Positions 44,068 to 53,411 are shown, counted from the stretch's first letter. The stretch: DNA of 64,000 nt from SAR202 cluster bacterium bin87 (GCA_002238825.1 MPNC01000010.1:59765-123764); one strand, 5' to 3'. Notes: generated by a model from the letters alone, not told the origin. Numbers and translations are program-made.

Positions 44068-44867
44068 CGACTGTCTCCGGTAAATTGGATCCCGTAATAG
44101 AGGATGGGTTCGCCGTTTGGTCCTACGAAAGAGATGGTCCCTCTGGGATTTCTGGTGCCCGTGGATGCAGGGAAAGATACACGAGCTCCTGACCGAACTT
44201 CGTTGACGTCACTGTTTTCCAGGCTGTACAGGTCTCGGGCGAAGTCCAACTGGCTGTATTCCCGTCGTGCGCCAGGCAAGCCCGTGAAAAGGTTGTAGAT
44301 GCGGTCCAGCCGGACTACTTGACCGACACCGCCCAGTTTCAGCCTATCGGCAGTGTCAGATTGCGAAAGGGCCAGGTATGCGCCGTATAGAGATTCCAGA
44401 AACGGTTGATGCCTGAACCGCGGTGGACTGTGCTGGAGCTTCGCGAGGTCCGCCACGATTTTCGTAGGTCTAATCGCAGAGCTTTGGCGCCGGTCAATCC
44501 GCACGGCTCGTTCTCCGGGCAAGACCCTTACGACCGAAGGATGAGCAATCAATCTGCCATCCCTTTCGAATAGCTGTAGCCCATTCTTTCTGGCCTCTTC
44601 CTGCAATTCAGCGGCGTATTGGTTCTGCAAATATGCCACTTCATCCTCCTGAGCGAAAGGCCAGGCTTGGGTTGCGCTATCGATCCGCTGCCGGATCAGA
44701 TCCAGGCTTTCCTCCAGCCTGGCGGTTCCTCTCCTGATGGCCGTGATGTTACCCATCCTGGCGTCCCTTTGGAGTTGTCTGGCCAGTCTGGAAACATCGC
44801 CCAATGCCTGCAACACCGAGTCCGCCGCCTGCTCAGTCACGGCGAACCCTTCTTCAAAGGTGCTCAT
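44064..44867 (-). CDS. Uncharacterised first protein of the BrxD/SNF2-type operon
   Basis: 267 residues; GGAGGG precedes the ATG at 44867. The first 120 residues look coiled-coil (ADSVLQALGDVSRLARQLQR, LEESLDLIRQRIDSATQAW, YLQNQYAAELQEEARKNGLQ). The following part has beta strands (RLIAHPSVVRVLPGERAVRI). The C-terminus (GTISFVGPNGEPILYYGIQF) has no known motif. No TerB-like pattern is evident. As promoter-proximal gene of the tight operon it may be the sensor or scaffold; function unknown. Confidence 0.72.
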   Translation of the reverse strand: MSTFEEGFAVTEQAADSVLQALGDVSRLARQLQRDARMGNITAIRRGTARLEESLDLIRQRIDSATQAWPFAQEDEVAYLQNQYAAELQEEARKNGLQLFERDGRLIAHPSVVRVLPGERAVRIDRRQSSAIRPTKIVADLAKLQHSPPRFRHQPFLESLYGAYLALSQSDTADRLKLGGVGQVVRLDRIYNLFTGLPGARREYSQLDFARDLYSLENSDVNEVRSGARVSFPASTGTRNPRGTISFVGPNGEPILYYGIQFTGDSR

Positions 44868-44944
44868 CCTGCCCTCCGCTATTCGGGATATGTTGAAATC
44901 CGATACTCCAGGTTTGTTGGGCGCCGGACTTCAGAGTTGGATTA

Positions 44945-45400
44945 TCTTGACGTTTCACCGAGAACCGACGGCAATGCCGGTATTACACGATCGCCGCGTC
45001 CTGATGCCGGGGAAATCAAACCCGGCCACTGGCTCGGATTTGCCGTGGCGTGGTAATCGCGTTGGTCCCACGCTCCACAGTCGCCGCACCGCCACTCACG
45101 GTCGCAGAGCGTCAGAGCAACTTTCTTCCACACACAGTCCGAGCACAGCTTCGACGAGGCAAGCCAAAGGCCTGCCTTCGGGAACTCAGCGCCATACTAA
45201 CGATATTCGTACTCCAGCTCGTCCAGCAGCCGACATTCCAGCGTCCGCCATGGCCCGCGCCCAGTCTGCGGTTGCGGATCATCCCGGCAACGTTGGTGGA
45301 TCGAGCGTGGAGACTGCGCCACCTAGCGTACAAATGCTCCCGTCAGCTGGAATGGACGCTCTTGCCGTGGGTTCCATTCTCCTGTAGATCATACCGCATA
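44945..45400 (-). pseudogene. IS200/IS605 TnpB-like nuclease, C-terminal fragment
   Basis: Minus-strand frame: WLASSKLCSDCVWKKVALTL, then CDREWRCGDCGAWDQRDYHA and TAN. This matches the TnpB end (SSklCS.CG...l.l..R.w.C..CG..hdRD.NAa.N) with both zinc-binding Cys pairs. The preceding piece (MIRNRRLGAGHGGRWN) sits in another frame and matches the helix MlkNrrLArala.agW. The RuvC Asp is replaced by Tyr/His in RDYHA, and the N-terminal part is missing. Confidence 0.8.
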
Positions 45401-46079
45401 GCGGCAACCTGCGGTTCGGATTCGGCGGCTGATGCAATCGGACGCTGGGATGCTCCCTGGGTTATTCCCACCGGGTACGAGGTTCTAACGCGCCGTCCCC
45501 CGGCAGGTTCCGGTTCCGAACCGGCGGGATGCGGATGACGCGTGGATGTCAGGCGCTGGCGGCGCCCGGCGGGTACCCGAGCCGTTGCCGTCCGCAGCGC
45601 CGACGGCGGGGACCGGCACGCGCCCGGGGCGAGCCACGGCCGGCAAACCCATCAGGACGACCCGGGTGAATATCCGAGTTGCAATCATGATCCAATAGCA
45701 CTCAAACCGCAGGTATGGGCGAGATACAGATCCCCCGCGCCGGTTTCAGCGCTTCGGACACCGGGTTGACGCGACGTAGCCGGTAACCACACGGTTTGGA
45801 CTGGTGCCGACGGGCGTCCTGGCGGAACTCCCGCGTCGCGTCGTTGATCTTTTCCGGAATGGCCACGAAGGACTGAAAGACCGCCGGCAGGCGCATGAAT
45901 TCTTCGCCATCTCCGTGTAACGTCGATGCTGCGGCCGCCGGCTCGTGGGCAGGCGCGAAGGATTCGTAGCCGAGCGGACCATCGCAGCACGAAGGCAGGC
46001 GCACGGTCCTGCCGCCAATCTCTGGTACAGTGAAGAGGAGACGTCCGCCCCGCAGGATTGCTTTGACGCAGTGAGACAC
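45401..46079. other. Long stretch without a convincing gene
   Basis: A minus-strand frame of 125 codons (46079-45702, part reading FMRLPAVFQSFVAIPEKIND) is open but has no ribosome-binding site or recognisable motif. The right end serves as the upstream region of the P450 gene. Confidence 0.4.
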
Positions 46080-47501
46080 ATGAGTGTTGCGACCTCGACC
46101 CTACCCGCAAAGTTGCCTCCGGGTCCGAGAGGACTGCCGGTGTTCGGCTCGCTGCTGGAACTGCGACGCGACACCCATCTGGCCATAGACCGCCTTGCCA
46201 AGCGCTACGGCGACATCTGCCTTTTGCGCTTCGGCAACGTGCCGACGGTGGTGATCAGCCACCCGGACCTTCTGCAGGAGGCCTTCGGCAGGCCGGAACT
46301 GGCCGACCGCTGGGTCAGCGAGATCATGGACATTCTCAGCAGCGGGAAAGACCTGGTGCTGGCTCCCTACGGCGACCGCTGGCGGCAGATGCAGCGTTTC
46401 GCCAATCGGGAACTGCTCAGCGGGCGCAACCTGGACAACGTGCGGGAGCGGCACATTGAGGGCGTGGTCAACGGGCTGGTGGAGGAGATGGGAGCCATGG
46501 GAGAGGCTGGGGAACTGGTTTCGCCTCCGGTGATGGTGGCCCGCAGCAACTCCGAGATGATGTTCCGCGCCGTTTTCGGGAGGGACGAGGACGGCGCCGG
46601 AGAGTTCGCGCGACAGCGGGACGCGCTGGTCGAACACGTCAACTGGATTTTCGCCAACGCCAACGCGACCAACCTGGCGGACTACATTCCCTGGATGAGG
46701 TTCCTGCCCAACAGCGCCATCAGGGAAGCCGTCCGGCAGTCGGAGACCGGCACGGCCATCATCAGCTCCCTGGTGGAGGGCGCCCGCAACCGCCCAGGTC
46801 TCGACCTGTCGGCCCCCACCTGCCTGGTGGAGGTGATGCTGGCCCAGGAGGAGACCGGCGAAATAGAGGGCGACATGATCAATGACCTGTGCATGGACCT
46901 GCTGCTCGCCGGCACCGATACGTCGGCGCAGACCGTAAGTTGGACGCTCCTGCTGCTGGCCAACCGGCCGGAGGTCCAGGCCAGGGTCCACAGGGAACTG
47001 GATGAGGTCATCGGGCCCGACGCCCTGCCGACGGTGGACGACCGGACGCGGCTGCCCTACACCTTCGCCTGCCTGGCCGAGTCGATGCGCTACCGCACCA
47101 TCGGTCCCCTGGCGGTGCCGCACCAGGCCACGGAGGACACCGAGGTCGGCGGCTACCTGGTGCCGGCGGGAGCGCAGGTGCTGGGCAACATCTATTCCAT
47201 CCACCACGACCCGCGCTTCTGGGACACGCCCGATGATTTCGTGCCGGAGCGGTTCCTGCCCCAGGCTGACGGCGCACCGGCCGCCGCGCTGACCGGCAAT
47301 GCCTTCATACCCTTTGGCACCGGCCACCGGCGCTGCCCGGGGCGCCGCTTCGCCGAGACGGCCGTGTGGCTGCACCTGACCCGGATGCTGCATCGTCTCC
47401 GCTTCGCGACGGCGGACGGCAGGCCGCTGTCGGAGGGCGAGGTCTTCGGCCTGGCGATCTCGCCCGAGCCCTACGTCCTGCTGGCGGAACGGCGGCGGTA
47501 G
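46080..47501 (+). CDS. Cytochrome P450
   Basis: 473 residues from the ATG at 46080. A Pro-rich hinge (AKLPPGPRGLPVFGSLLEL) without a membrane anchor, I-helix AGTDTS (near residue 277), ExxR as E334-S-M-R337, PERF (DFVPERFLPQ) and the haem loop FGTGHRRCPGRRF with ligand Cys419 are all present. P450s insert one oxygen atom into a substrate using electrons from separate redox partners, which are not encoded nearby. The substrate is unknown; the sequence style is closer to microsomal CYP2-like enzymes than to CYP101 types. The DUF3352 gene follows 55 nt later in the same direction. Confidence 0.95.
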   Translation: MSVATSTLPAKLPPGPRGLPVFGSLLELRRDTHLAIDRLAKRYGDICLLRFGNVPTVVISHPDLLQEAFGRPELADRWVSEIMDILSSGKDLVLAPYGDRWRQMQRFANRELLSGRNLDNVRERHIEGVVNGLVEEMGAMGEAGELVSPPVMVARSNSEMMFRAVFGRDEDGAGEFARQRDALVEHVNWIFANANATNLADYIPWMRFLPNSAIREAVRQSETGTAIISSLVEGARNRPGLDLSAPTCLVEVMLAQEETGEIEGDMINDLCMDLLLAGTDTSAQTVSWTLLLLANRPEVQARVHRELDEVIGPDALPTVDDRTRLPYTFACLAESMRYRTIGPLAVPHQATEDTEVGGYLVPAGAQVLGNIYSIHHDPRFWDTPDDFVPERFLPQADGAPAAALTGNAFIPFGTGHRRCPGRRFAETAVWLHLTRMLHRLRFATADGRPLSEGEVFGLAISPEPYVLLAERRR

Positions 47502-47556
47502 TGTCTTCGACCGCGAATCTCGGGTCTCTTCCCAGCCGCGGGATTGCACGGGACCG

Positions 47557-49371
47557 ATGATGCTGAAAGCGGTCGGCGCGCTTGCCGCCGTACTCTTCGT
47601 GTCCGTGGCGGTCGTGTCCGTGGGGATGTGGCAGGGGTTTATTCCCGTTCCGGGTCCCCTGCTGGCCCTGTTGGCCGGAGCGAAGGAGCCGGAACACTCG
47701 GCGCGTTACTACCCGCCGGACACGCTGGCGTACGGGTGGGCGACGCTGCTGCCGGGCGGCGGTCAGTTTGAGGAAATGCGGGAGGTGTGGGAGCGGTTCA
47801 ACGAGTATCCGGCGTTTGCCGACCTGGTCGACGAGCTGAAGCGGGACCTGGCGGAGGACACCGGCATTGACTTCGACGCGGATGTGGCGTCCTGGGTTGG
47901 CCCCGAGATCTCGGCGGGCCTGCTGGAGTTCGACATCGAGGGGGAGGCGCCGGTGGCGGTGGTGATGATCGACGTTCGTGACCGGGACACCGCCGCGGCG
48001 TTCCTCACCAAATGGCGAGGATACATGGCGCGGGAATTCGGCGCCGAGTTCGCGGAGGGTTCCCATCGGGGCGTCAACACCTGGGTTGCTGAGGAGACCC
48101 ACCAGGCCTATGCGCTCACCGGCGACTGGCTGGTGTATTCCACCGACGGGAATGCCCTCAGGGGGATGCTGGACCGCATTGACGGCGACGGCGATGGCGA
48201 CGGCTCTCTGGCGCGTGACGCCAATTTCAGGGCGGTGCGGGAGGCGCTGCCGGAACGCCGTTTCACCTCGTTCTACCTGAACTACGAACAGAGCCTGGAG
48301 CTGTTTGATGACTTGGCGAGCAGCGGGATTGGCGCTCTGGCGCCGGGCATGGTTGGTCCGGCGGCCTTCACGGAGCAGGCGCCAGCATGGGTGGCCGGCT
48401 CCACCGGTTGGATCGAAAGAGGCGTGACGGTGGACGTGGTGATGCCCACCGTGTCCACATTCGGGTTGGAGGAGATGGAGGTGCAGGACCCGGCGGGGCT
48501 GCTGCCCGTCGACGCGCTGGGCTTCGTGGCCGGCACTTTCGACCCCGACGTCGATCACTGGCGGACCGCGCTGCGAGAGTATGAACTGGCCGGCCTGTTC
48601 CCGGGCCCGGTGTTGATTGACGAAATCAACGACGGCGTTGCCGGAATGTCCGGCGGCGCAGCGCCGGAGCTGGATGCCGACGCCACGCTGGCGGACACGC
48701 TGGACCTCGGCTTCTGGCTGGTGGCGGACCTCACGGGAATTGACCTGGAGGCGGATTGCTTCGATCACCTGTCAGGGCAGGCCATCCTGGCGGTGCGCGA
48801 CTTTGACATTGGCGTCGTGGCCGACGACCCGGCCGCCAACGCAATCGACGTGGTGGCCATGCTGTCCTACCGGGAGGAGGGCAAGGACGGACTGGCCGCC
48901 ACGATGGACGTCGTTGCGGACCTGGTGCACGATCAGGTCGGTCTGGGAGTCAGTGCGGTTGATGTGGGCGCGGACGATGACGCGACGGTGTTTGATCTGG
49001 GCCTCCTGGGCCTGATGGTGGGCGGTCAGGTCGGCTACCGCCCCGGGTACGTCCTGCACGACCGGTACCTGACTCTGGGCACCACCGAGGCCGCGCTGAC
49101 CACCATCGTGGCGGTGCAGGACGGCCGGGAAGAGAGCCTGTCGTCCGATGGTGAGTACGGGCGGGCTGCCGGCAGTCTGGCAGCGGGCGGACAGTTCCTG
49201 GGCTACGTGGACCTGCGGCGCATTGTCCGGCGGATCGAAGGGGAGGACCTGGGGCTGGAGCCGGACGAATACCGGCTGTTGCGGGAAGGGCCAGGCGCGG
49301 TGGCGTTCGGTTCCACCGTTGATGAGGACCACAGCCGTGGCAGAGTGGTGCTGACGCTGTTTCCGGAGTAG
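47557..49371 (+). CDS. DUF3352-like membrane-anchored protein
   Basis: 604 residues. An N-terminal helix (AVGALAAVLFVSVAVVSVGM) anchors a large extracytoplasmic part. Features of DUF3352: YYPPDTLAYGWATLLPGGGQ at the start, WVGPEISAGLLEFDIEGEAP, then repeated modules for parallel domains (VMIDVRDRDTAAAFLTKWRG; VAMLSYREEGKDGLAATMDV) and LTLGTTEAALTTIVAVQDGR. Very acidic overall. Function of the family unknown. Probably co-transcribed with the P450. Confidence 0.8.
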   Translation: MMLKAVGALAAVLFVSVAVVSVGMWQGFIPVPGPLLALLAGAKEPEHSARYYPPDTLAYGWATLLPGGGQFEEMREVWERFNEYPAFADLVDELKRDLAEDTGIDFDADVASWVGPEISAGLLEFDIEGEAPVAVVMIDVRDRDTAAAFLTKWRGYMAREFGAEFAEGSHRGVNTWVAEETHQAYALTGDWLVYSTDGNALRGMLDRIDGDGDGDGSLARDANFRAVREALPERRFTSFYLNYEQSLELFDDLASSGIGALAPGMVGPAAFTEQAPAWVAGSTGWIERGVTVDVVMPTVSTFGLEEMEVQDPAGLLPVDALGFVAGTFDPDVDHWRTALREYELAGLFPGPVLIDEINDGVAGMSGGAAPELDADATLADTLDLGFWLVADLTGIDLEADCFDHLSGQAILAVRDFDIGVVADDPAANAIDVVAMLSYREEGKDGLAATMDVVADLVHDQVGLGVSAVDVGADDDATVFDLGLLGLMVGGQVGYRPGYVLHDRYLTLGTTEAALTTIVAVQDGREESLSSDGEYGRAAGSLAAGGQFLGYVDLRRIVRRIEGEDLGLEPDEYRLLREGPGAVAFGSTVDEDHSRGRVVLTLFPE

Positions 49372-49619
49372 GTTTTTCAGAAATCGGCGCGGTGGTTCCT
49401 GTCGGAGTGTGGACTTCCCGAACCGAGATCGGGCGGGACCGGCAGGGGTTGCAGGGCTAACTCTGCCGGCAGGTATCTCATCGCCCCTGCGATGTGGCGC
49501 ATCGTGGTGGGTGGGGTTTTTGCCGTCTACTGCGGCAAGCTGATGTGATCGGTCAGCGCTCGTTTCCGGTGCGGGTCGTTGCCGGTGGCAATGCAGGGGG
49601 CGGCGGCCAACGCCCGGGA

Positions 49620-49860
49620 TCCGGCAAGATCAGTCCTGCATTGGCCACCAACCGGTGGTCATCGAAGACGGCGCAGATGCGGTCGAGGGGTTCAGGTGGT
49701 AGCATCCGATGGGTGCTCCTCGTTTCGATGGGTGCTCCTCGTTTCAGGGTGGTTTTCGGTGTCAATAACCATTATCCCCGAAGCGGGGAGCGCTTTCTTA
49801 TCGCCTCACCACGCCGCTACACTCATCTCTCCGGTGGATTGGGGCTAAGGCGAGTTGACC
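49620..49860 (-). pseudogene. IS1380-family fragment (copy 2)
   Basis: Minus strand: the same end sequence GCCCCAATCCACCG, leader and start as at 11866, then DRICAVFDDHRLVANAGLIL, breaking off after LP near 49620. A 20-bp segment containing GAAACGAGGAGCACCCATC is duplicated in tandem just before the start. Only the element end and about 45 codons remain. Confidence 0.75.
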
Positions 49861-49902
49861 GGGCCATCGCGCTCCGCCATCCCAATGGGTCGGACGATTC
49901 TC

Positions 49903-50582
49903 TCAACAGTCGGATTGATTCACCGTAGCCGCCAATTCCCGGTAGCGGCAGAACGCGTTGGCCAACTGCATCTGCCGGGGGGAGCGGCACTCCGGGGTGA
50001 ACAACTCAGGCGAACCCACCAGGACACACGCGTAGCGTGCCCGGGATGTGGCCACATTCAGCCAGTTCATACTATGGAGAAACTCCATGCCGTGGGGAGC
50101 CTCCTCCGGAGCGGAGGTCGCCATGGAATAGATTACGACCTGGGCTTCCTGCCCCTGGAATTTGTCCACCGTGCCCACGTTTGCGCCCGGCAACCGCTCT
50201 TGTATCTTGAAAACCTGGGCGTTGTAGGGAGCGATGATGAGCACGTCATCAAGACCGGTCGGGTGTTCCTGTCCATACCGGTCGATCCATCGTGAAGCTC
50301 CGTCGGTCAGTCCATTGACCAGGGAAGCCACCGCCTCAACCTCCTCCGCGGACGAGCTCCGGTTGCCAGCATGGGACACGGGGACGAACCGCAAACCGGT
50401 ACCCCTGATAGGGCCCGGGGATTTGACCTCCTGCCTACCCAGGCCGGGACGCACCGTGAGCTTATCCTCGTAGAAAACCTCGGATGTGAAGGCGCAGACG
50501 TCCGGATGCAGCCGCCGGGTTTCCTCCAGGAACAGTCGCTGGTCCTCGCTGGCGGTCTGGCGCTCTCCAAGCAGGTGGCCCA
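49903..50582 (-). pseudogene. SF1 helicase (Upf1/AAA_12-like), C-terminal fragment
   Basis: Minus strand: LGERQTASEDQRLFLEETRR, LHPDVCAFTSEVFYEDKLTV, VLIIAPYNAQVFKIQERLPG (motif IV), GTVDKFQGQEAQVVIYSMAT (motif V, the KFQGQE signature) and MNWLNVATSRARYACVLVG (motif VI). These are the last domains of the helicase often fused to a RecB-like nuclease (TM0106 type). The ATP-binding half is missing; at about 50583 the frame joins a resolvase fragment. Confidence 0.8.
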
Positions 50583-50740
50583 GGGCGGATGAGGTCGGCC
50601 GCGAACTCGGCGAAGGTGGCGAGGATATTGAAGAACATCTTTCCCATGGGATCGTCCGGGTCGTGGAGCGCCGGGCCGAGGGCCAGCTTCACGCCGCGTT
50701 CCCGAAGCTGGTCGGCGATGGCGCGGTTCGCGCCAGTGAG
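50583..50740 (-). pseudogene. Serine recombinase, internal fragment
   Basis: Minus strand: RAIADQLRERGVKLALGPAL, HDPDDPMGKMFFNILATFAE and FAADLIR, the end of the resolvase catalytic domain (Lrer-GV.L; DPmGk..fN.lA.fAEfE.dLIr). It is joined in frame-neutral fashion to the helicase fragment. The catalytic Ser region and DNA-binding domain are absent here; it may derive from the same family as the relic at 27.8 kb. Confidence 0.75.
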
Positions 50741-50925
50741 GTCCTGAAGCGGTCTGGGCCATCCGGCCAGGACGACGGTGGCCAGGACGACGGCGGCCAG
50801 CGCCACGACCTCCGGTCGGGGCAGTGACCGGGTTCCGACCAAGTCTCCCCTTCACCCGCGCGCGAACCCCCACTTGCAGACCGGCCTGTCATGGTGTACA
50901 TAACGTTGTGCGAAGGGGCAGCGCT

Positions 50926-51261
50926 ATGGTGATGGCAATCGGTCAAGAGGATTTGAGCCGGGCGATCCGGGTCCCCCATCGGCTGGACGGCGCCAACGCC
51001 CGGGCCTTTCACGATCAGCTGGAGGCAGCCATCGGTTCCGCCCACAAGGTTGTGGTCATCGACATGTCGGATCTGACCTACATCAGCAACGCGGGCCTGA
51101 GGGTGATCACCCAGGCTGCGAAGCAGCTGCAGGCTCACGACGGCAGGTTGGTCCTCTGCGCCCCGTCGGATGAAGTCCGGTCGGTGCTTGAGGCCAGCAA
51201 CCTGGACCGTATGATTGACATGTGGCCGTCGCTGGACGCGGCGGTAGCCGCCCGGGGTTGA
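50926..51261 (+). CDS. STAS-domain anti-sigma factor antagonist
   Basis: 111 residues. The STAS pattern is clear: AIRVPHRLDGANARAFHDQL, VVIDMSDLTYISNAGLRVIT with the phospho-acceptor Ser in YISNAG, and LVLCAPSDEVRSVLEASNLD. Such proteins bind an anti-sigma kinase and are switched by phosphorylation on that Ser. No cognate kinase or sigma factor lies nearby. AGGGG precedes the ATG at 50926. Confidence 0.9.
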   Translation: MVMAIGQEDLSRAIRVPHRLDGANARAFHDQLEAAIGSAHKVVVIDMSDLTYISNAGLRVITQAAKQLQAHDGRLVLCAPSDEVRSVLEASNLDRMIDMWPSLDAAVAARG

Positions 51262-51316
51262 TGACCGGTTTCATCCGCGCGCGGTACAGCAGCGGGCAGA
51301 GGCTGTCTTGCCGGGC

Positions 51317-51700
51317 TCAGCAGTCCGTATCGCCGGTGGGCATGCCGACCCAGGACATCACGTTGTCGTAGCAATCGCTGCCGTCCCGGGGCGAGTTCAT
51401 CACCAGCTGGTGGCGTCCGGCCTCCGGCCGGCACCCGTGGCAGAAGGGTATGGGCTCCCGCGCGTCGGGGTCCGGGGCCAGCAGCCGCCAGCAGGCTGGT
51501 CGCCATACCGCGGCTGGCATGGGCGCAGCAGGTTCACCGGGTCGGCGCAGCATCACGAGTTCTCCAAACAAAGCTGCGTGGGACTGCCGTAGTCATACTC
51601 GTGGCCCACCCCCACACCTTCGGGCATCACGTCGGCAGCGGCAATGTCCATGCGCTCCTCGCAGAGGATGCAAATCCCCCGGGTTGCCGGGGCGTCCGCA
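51317..51700 (-). pseudogene. Fragment of a pRiA4b ORF-3-like gene (paralogue of 61977-63110)
   Basis: Minus strand: MDIAAADVMPEGVGVGHEYD, YGSPTQLCLEN, then in another frame WRLLAPDPDAREPIPFCHGC, RPEAGRHQLVMNSPRDGSDC and YDNVMSWVGMP. Each piece matches the C-terminal third of the 61977 protein (VAAVMPEGVEVIYEYDYGS; RWRLLAPDTDAREPIPFCDE; CYDNVMSWDGMPIGEP). One frameshift and loss of the 5' two-thirds show a broken duplicate. Confidence 0.8.
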
Positions 51701-51738
51701 AGTTCGCGACACCCCGGGCCGGCGAGCAGCGCGCAGAA

Positions 51739-52059
51739 CTACGCTCCCGGTGGACGGTAGGTGACGGTCTTGGCCACCGCGGCGTCGATTTCCTCCGGGG
51801 TGATCAGCTGCACCGTGCTGATGCTCAGTGCGCCTCCGGCGGTGATCACCAGGGAGACGGCCGCCGCCGTGGTGGTATCGGGGAGGTCAAAGACCATGTA
51901 CAGGTCCGCGCCGCCGAAGGCGTAGTAGAACGCCTCCAGCGTCCCGCCCTGTTCCCGGGCGATGTTGTCAAAGACCTGCCGCCGCGAGGTGCCGCCCTCC
52001 CGCAACAGCCCCTGCATTCCCGCCGCGGTGTAGTTTGCCTGGTAAAGATACTTGGGCAT
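51739..52059 (-). CDS. GYD domain protein
   Basis: 106 residues from the ATG at 52059 (GGGAGAG upstream). MPKYLYQANYTAAGMQGLLR, GGTLEAFYYAFGGADLYMVF and DLPDTTTAAAVSLVITAGGA follow the GYD family, a small ferredoxin-like alpha/beta fold of about 100 residues. Function unknown. The protein is complete. Confidence 0.85.
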   Translation of the reverse strand: MPKYLYQANYTAAGMQGLLREGGTSRRQVFDNIAREQGGTLEAFYYAFGGADLYMVFDLPDTTTAAAVSLVITAGGALSISTVQLITPEEIDAAVAKTVTYRPPGA

Positions 52060-52347
52060 GATGCGCTCTCCCGTCCGTCCAGTCTTCGCCTGGGTATTTC
52101 TCAACGACCGGGTGCGATGTGTTGACCCGGGCGATCGGGGAATATGGTAATGGTACACGAACCGGGCTGCGCCGCCGCCCGCTGGCGGAGCTGTATTCTC
52201 GCCGTCTGTGGCCAGCGGTATTATTGGCCGGCGCGCGCGTCGTTAGACGGAGCAGGGCAATTCTCGGACAGGGTCTGGCGTTGCTGCCCTGATTGTACTG
52301 ATCTTCCAGATGCCGGACCTCCGCTGGGCTCTCGGGCCGCGCCCCGA

Positions 52348-52845
52348 CTATCGCATTGGGAAATCGGGCAAACCCCTGAAGCGGGCGACTTTGTCCTCTG
52401 TGATGGGATAAAGCGTGTTTCGAGAGAACCGAACCAGCGAAGTCCTTCGCCGCCCTGAGATTGGTGCCCAATCCACATGTCGGAAGGAGTAGTAATTCCT
52501 GATCCCACCGTCGCCATAGGCGTTTTCGTCGTACCACGGTTCCCCCTGAAACACCCCATAGCCAACATACTGATTCACGCCTGCCCTGGCGACTACAACG
52601 TCACCCGGTTGAATATCAAACCAGAAGTACCCCAACATGCGAAGGGCGATTGTGCGGTTCCCCAACTCCTCGACAGCCGTTTCATCCCACAGCTGTGCCA
52701 AATGCGCTCTATCGTCTGGTATCGCGCCGACGTCAAATCCAATAGAAATTACGCCGTGCCGAAGGTCGTATCCCCAACGTTCATCGAACGTGGCCCCTTC
52801 AAACTCTGCTTCCCTCAAGGTCATGTTGTGTTTCGTCGGTGCCAT
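52348..52845 (-). CDS. PUA/EVE-like domain protein, possible modified-base or nucleotide sensor
   Basis: 165 residues from the ATG at 52845 (an earlier in-frame ATG at 52869 is possible). The pattern FDIQPGDVVVARAGVNQYVG, YGVFQGEPWYDENAYGDG, SFRHVDWAPI and RTSLVRFSRNTLYPIT resembles the EVE/PUA-like domains found in front of McrB-type restriction proteins (GD.vv...g....giG.v.g.Y....hr..V.W). It is stand-alone here with no nuclease attached. Less GC-rich than its neighbours. Assignment by pattern only. Confidence 0.55.
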   Translation of the reverse strand: MAPTKHNMTLREAEFEGATFDERWGYDLRHGVISIGFDVGAIPDDRAHLAQLWDETAVEELGNRTIALRMLGYFWFDIQPGDVVVARAGVNQYVGYGVFQGEPWYDENAYGDGGIRNYYSFRHVDWAPISGRRRTSLVRFSRNTLYPITEDKVARFRGLPDFPMR

Positions 52846-52869
52846 CGCCCAACATCTAACCATGATCAT

Positions 52870-53411
52870 CTCCGTCGCCGCCGGTTAGTGCATCCAGCCG
52901 CCCCTCCGATGGGCAGGTTGTTTTCGTTCTTCATGTAGCCATTCTACCGGTTGACCTGTTGCAACCCGGTCAGTGTCATGTGGTCGCGATTTCCCTATTG
53001 GATGGCGGTCAGAGCAAGGTCAGGTTGTCGTAGTCGTCGCTCCTGCTGACCGAGCGAGGATGCACATGGTCATCTTCCAGCACGCGGTGTCGGCACCGAC
53101 CAGATTTGCCGTAGTTTAGTTTTGCCGGCTCGCCTCCCGGGCCGCGGTGGTCGAGCCCCCTACTGAGCTACATCAATCCGGTCGTTGGAGGCGTCAAACT
53201 CGACGTCCAATCTTCCTGCAGCCACCCCAACACGTCGAAACCACTATCGTTTCATTGAGACGTGATTGCAGGGTCGATAATATTGGCCGCCCGGGTCGGT
53301 TGCGACCGCGATCGACTGTGAATGTCACGACGCCCCGAAGTACGTAATGGAGGTTGGGTGAACCAAACATTGCAGCGAGCCTGCGACTTACCATCGGTTA
53401 CAATCTCCCGC
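52870..53411. other. Intergenic region, no gene seen
   Basis: Lower GC than its surroundings. Open frames on either strand lack starts with ribosome-binding sites. Confidence 0.45.

Noticed and set aside
39415..44867. Calling the operon a BREX system
   Set aside because: Only BrxC/D-like and SNF2-type parts are present; the phosphatase PglZ, methyltransferase and small BREX proteins are missing, so the name would be misleading.
45702..46079. Minus-strand 125-codon frame upstream of the P450
   Set aside because: No ribosome-binding site, domain or codon pattern strong enough to call it a gene, although part of it looks protein-like.
46101..48768. Minus-strand frames of over 480 codons opposite the P450 and DUF3352 genes
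   Set aside because: Pro/Arg/His/Gln-rich shadow translations with no domain, while the plus strand has complete P450 motifs.
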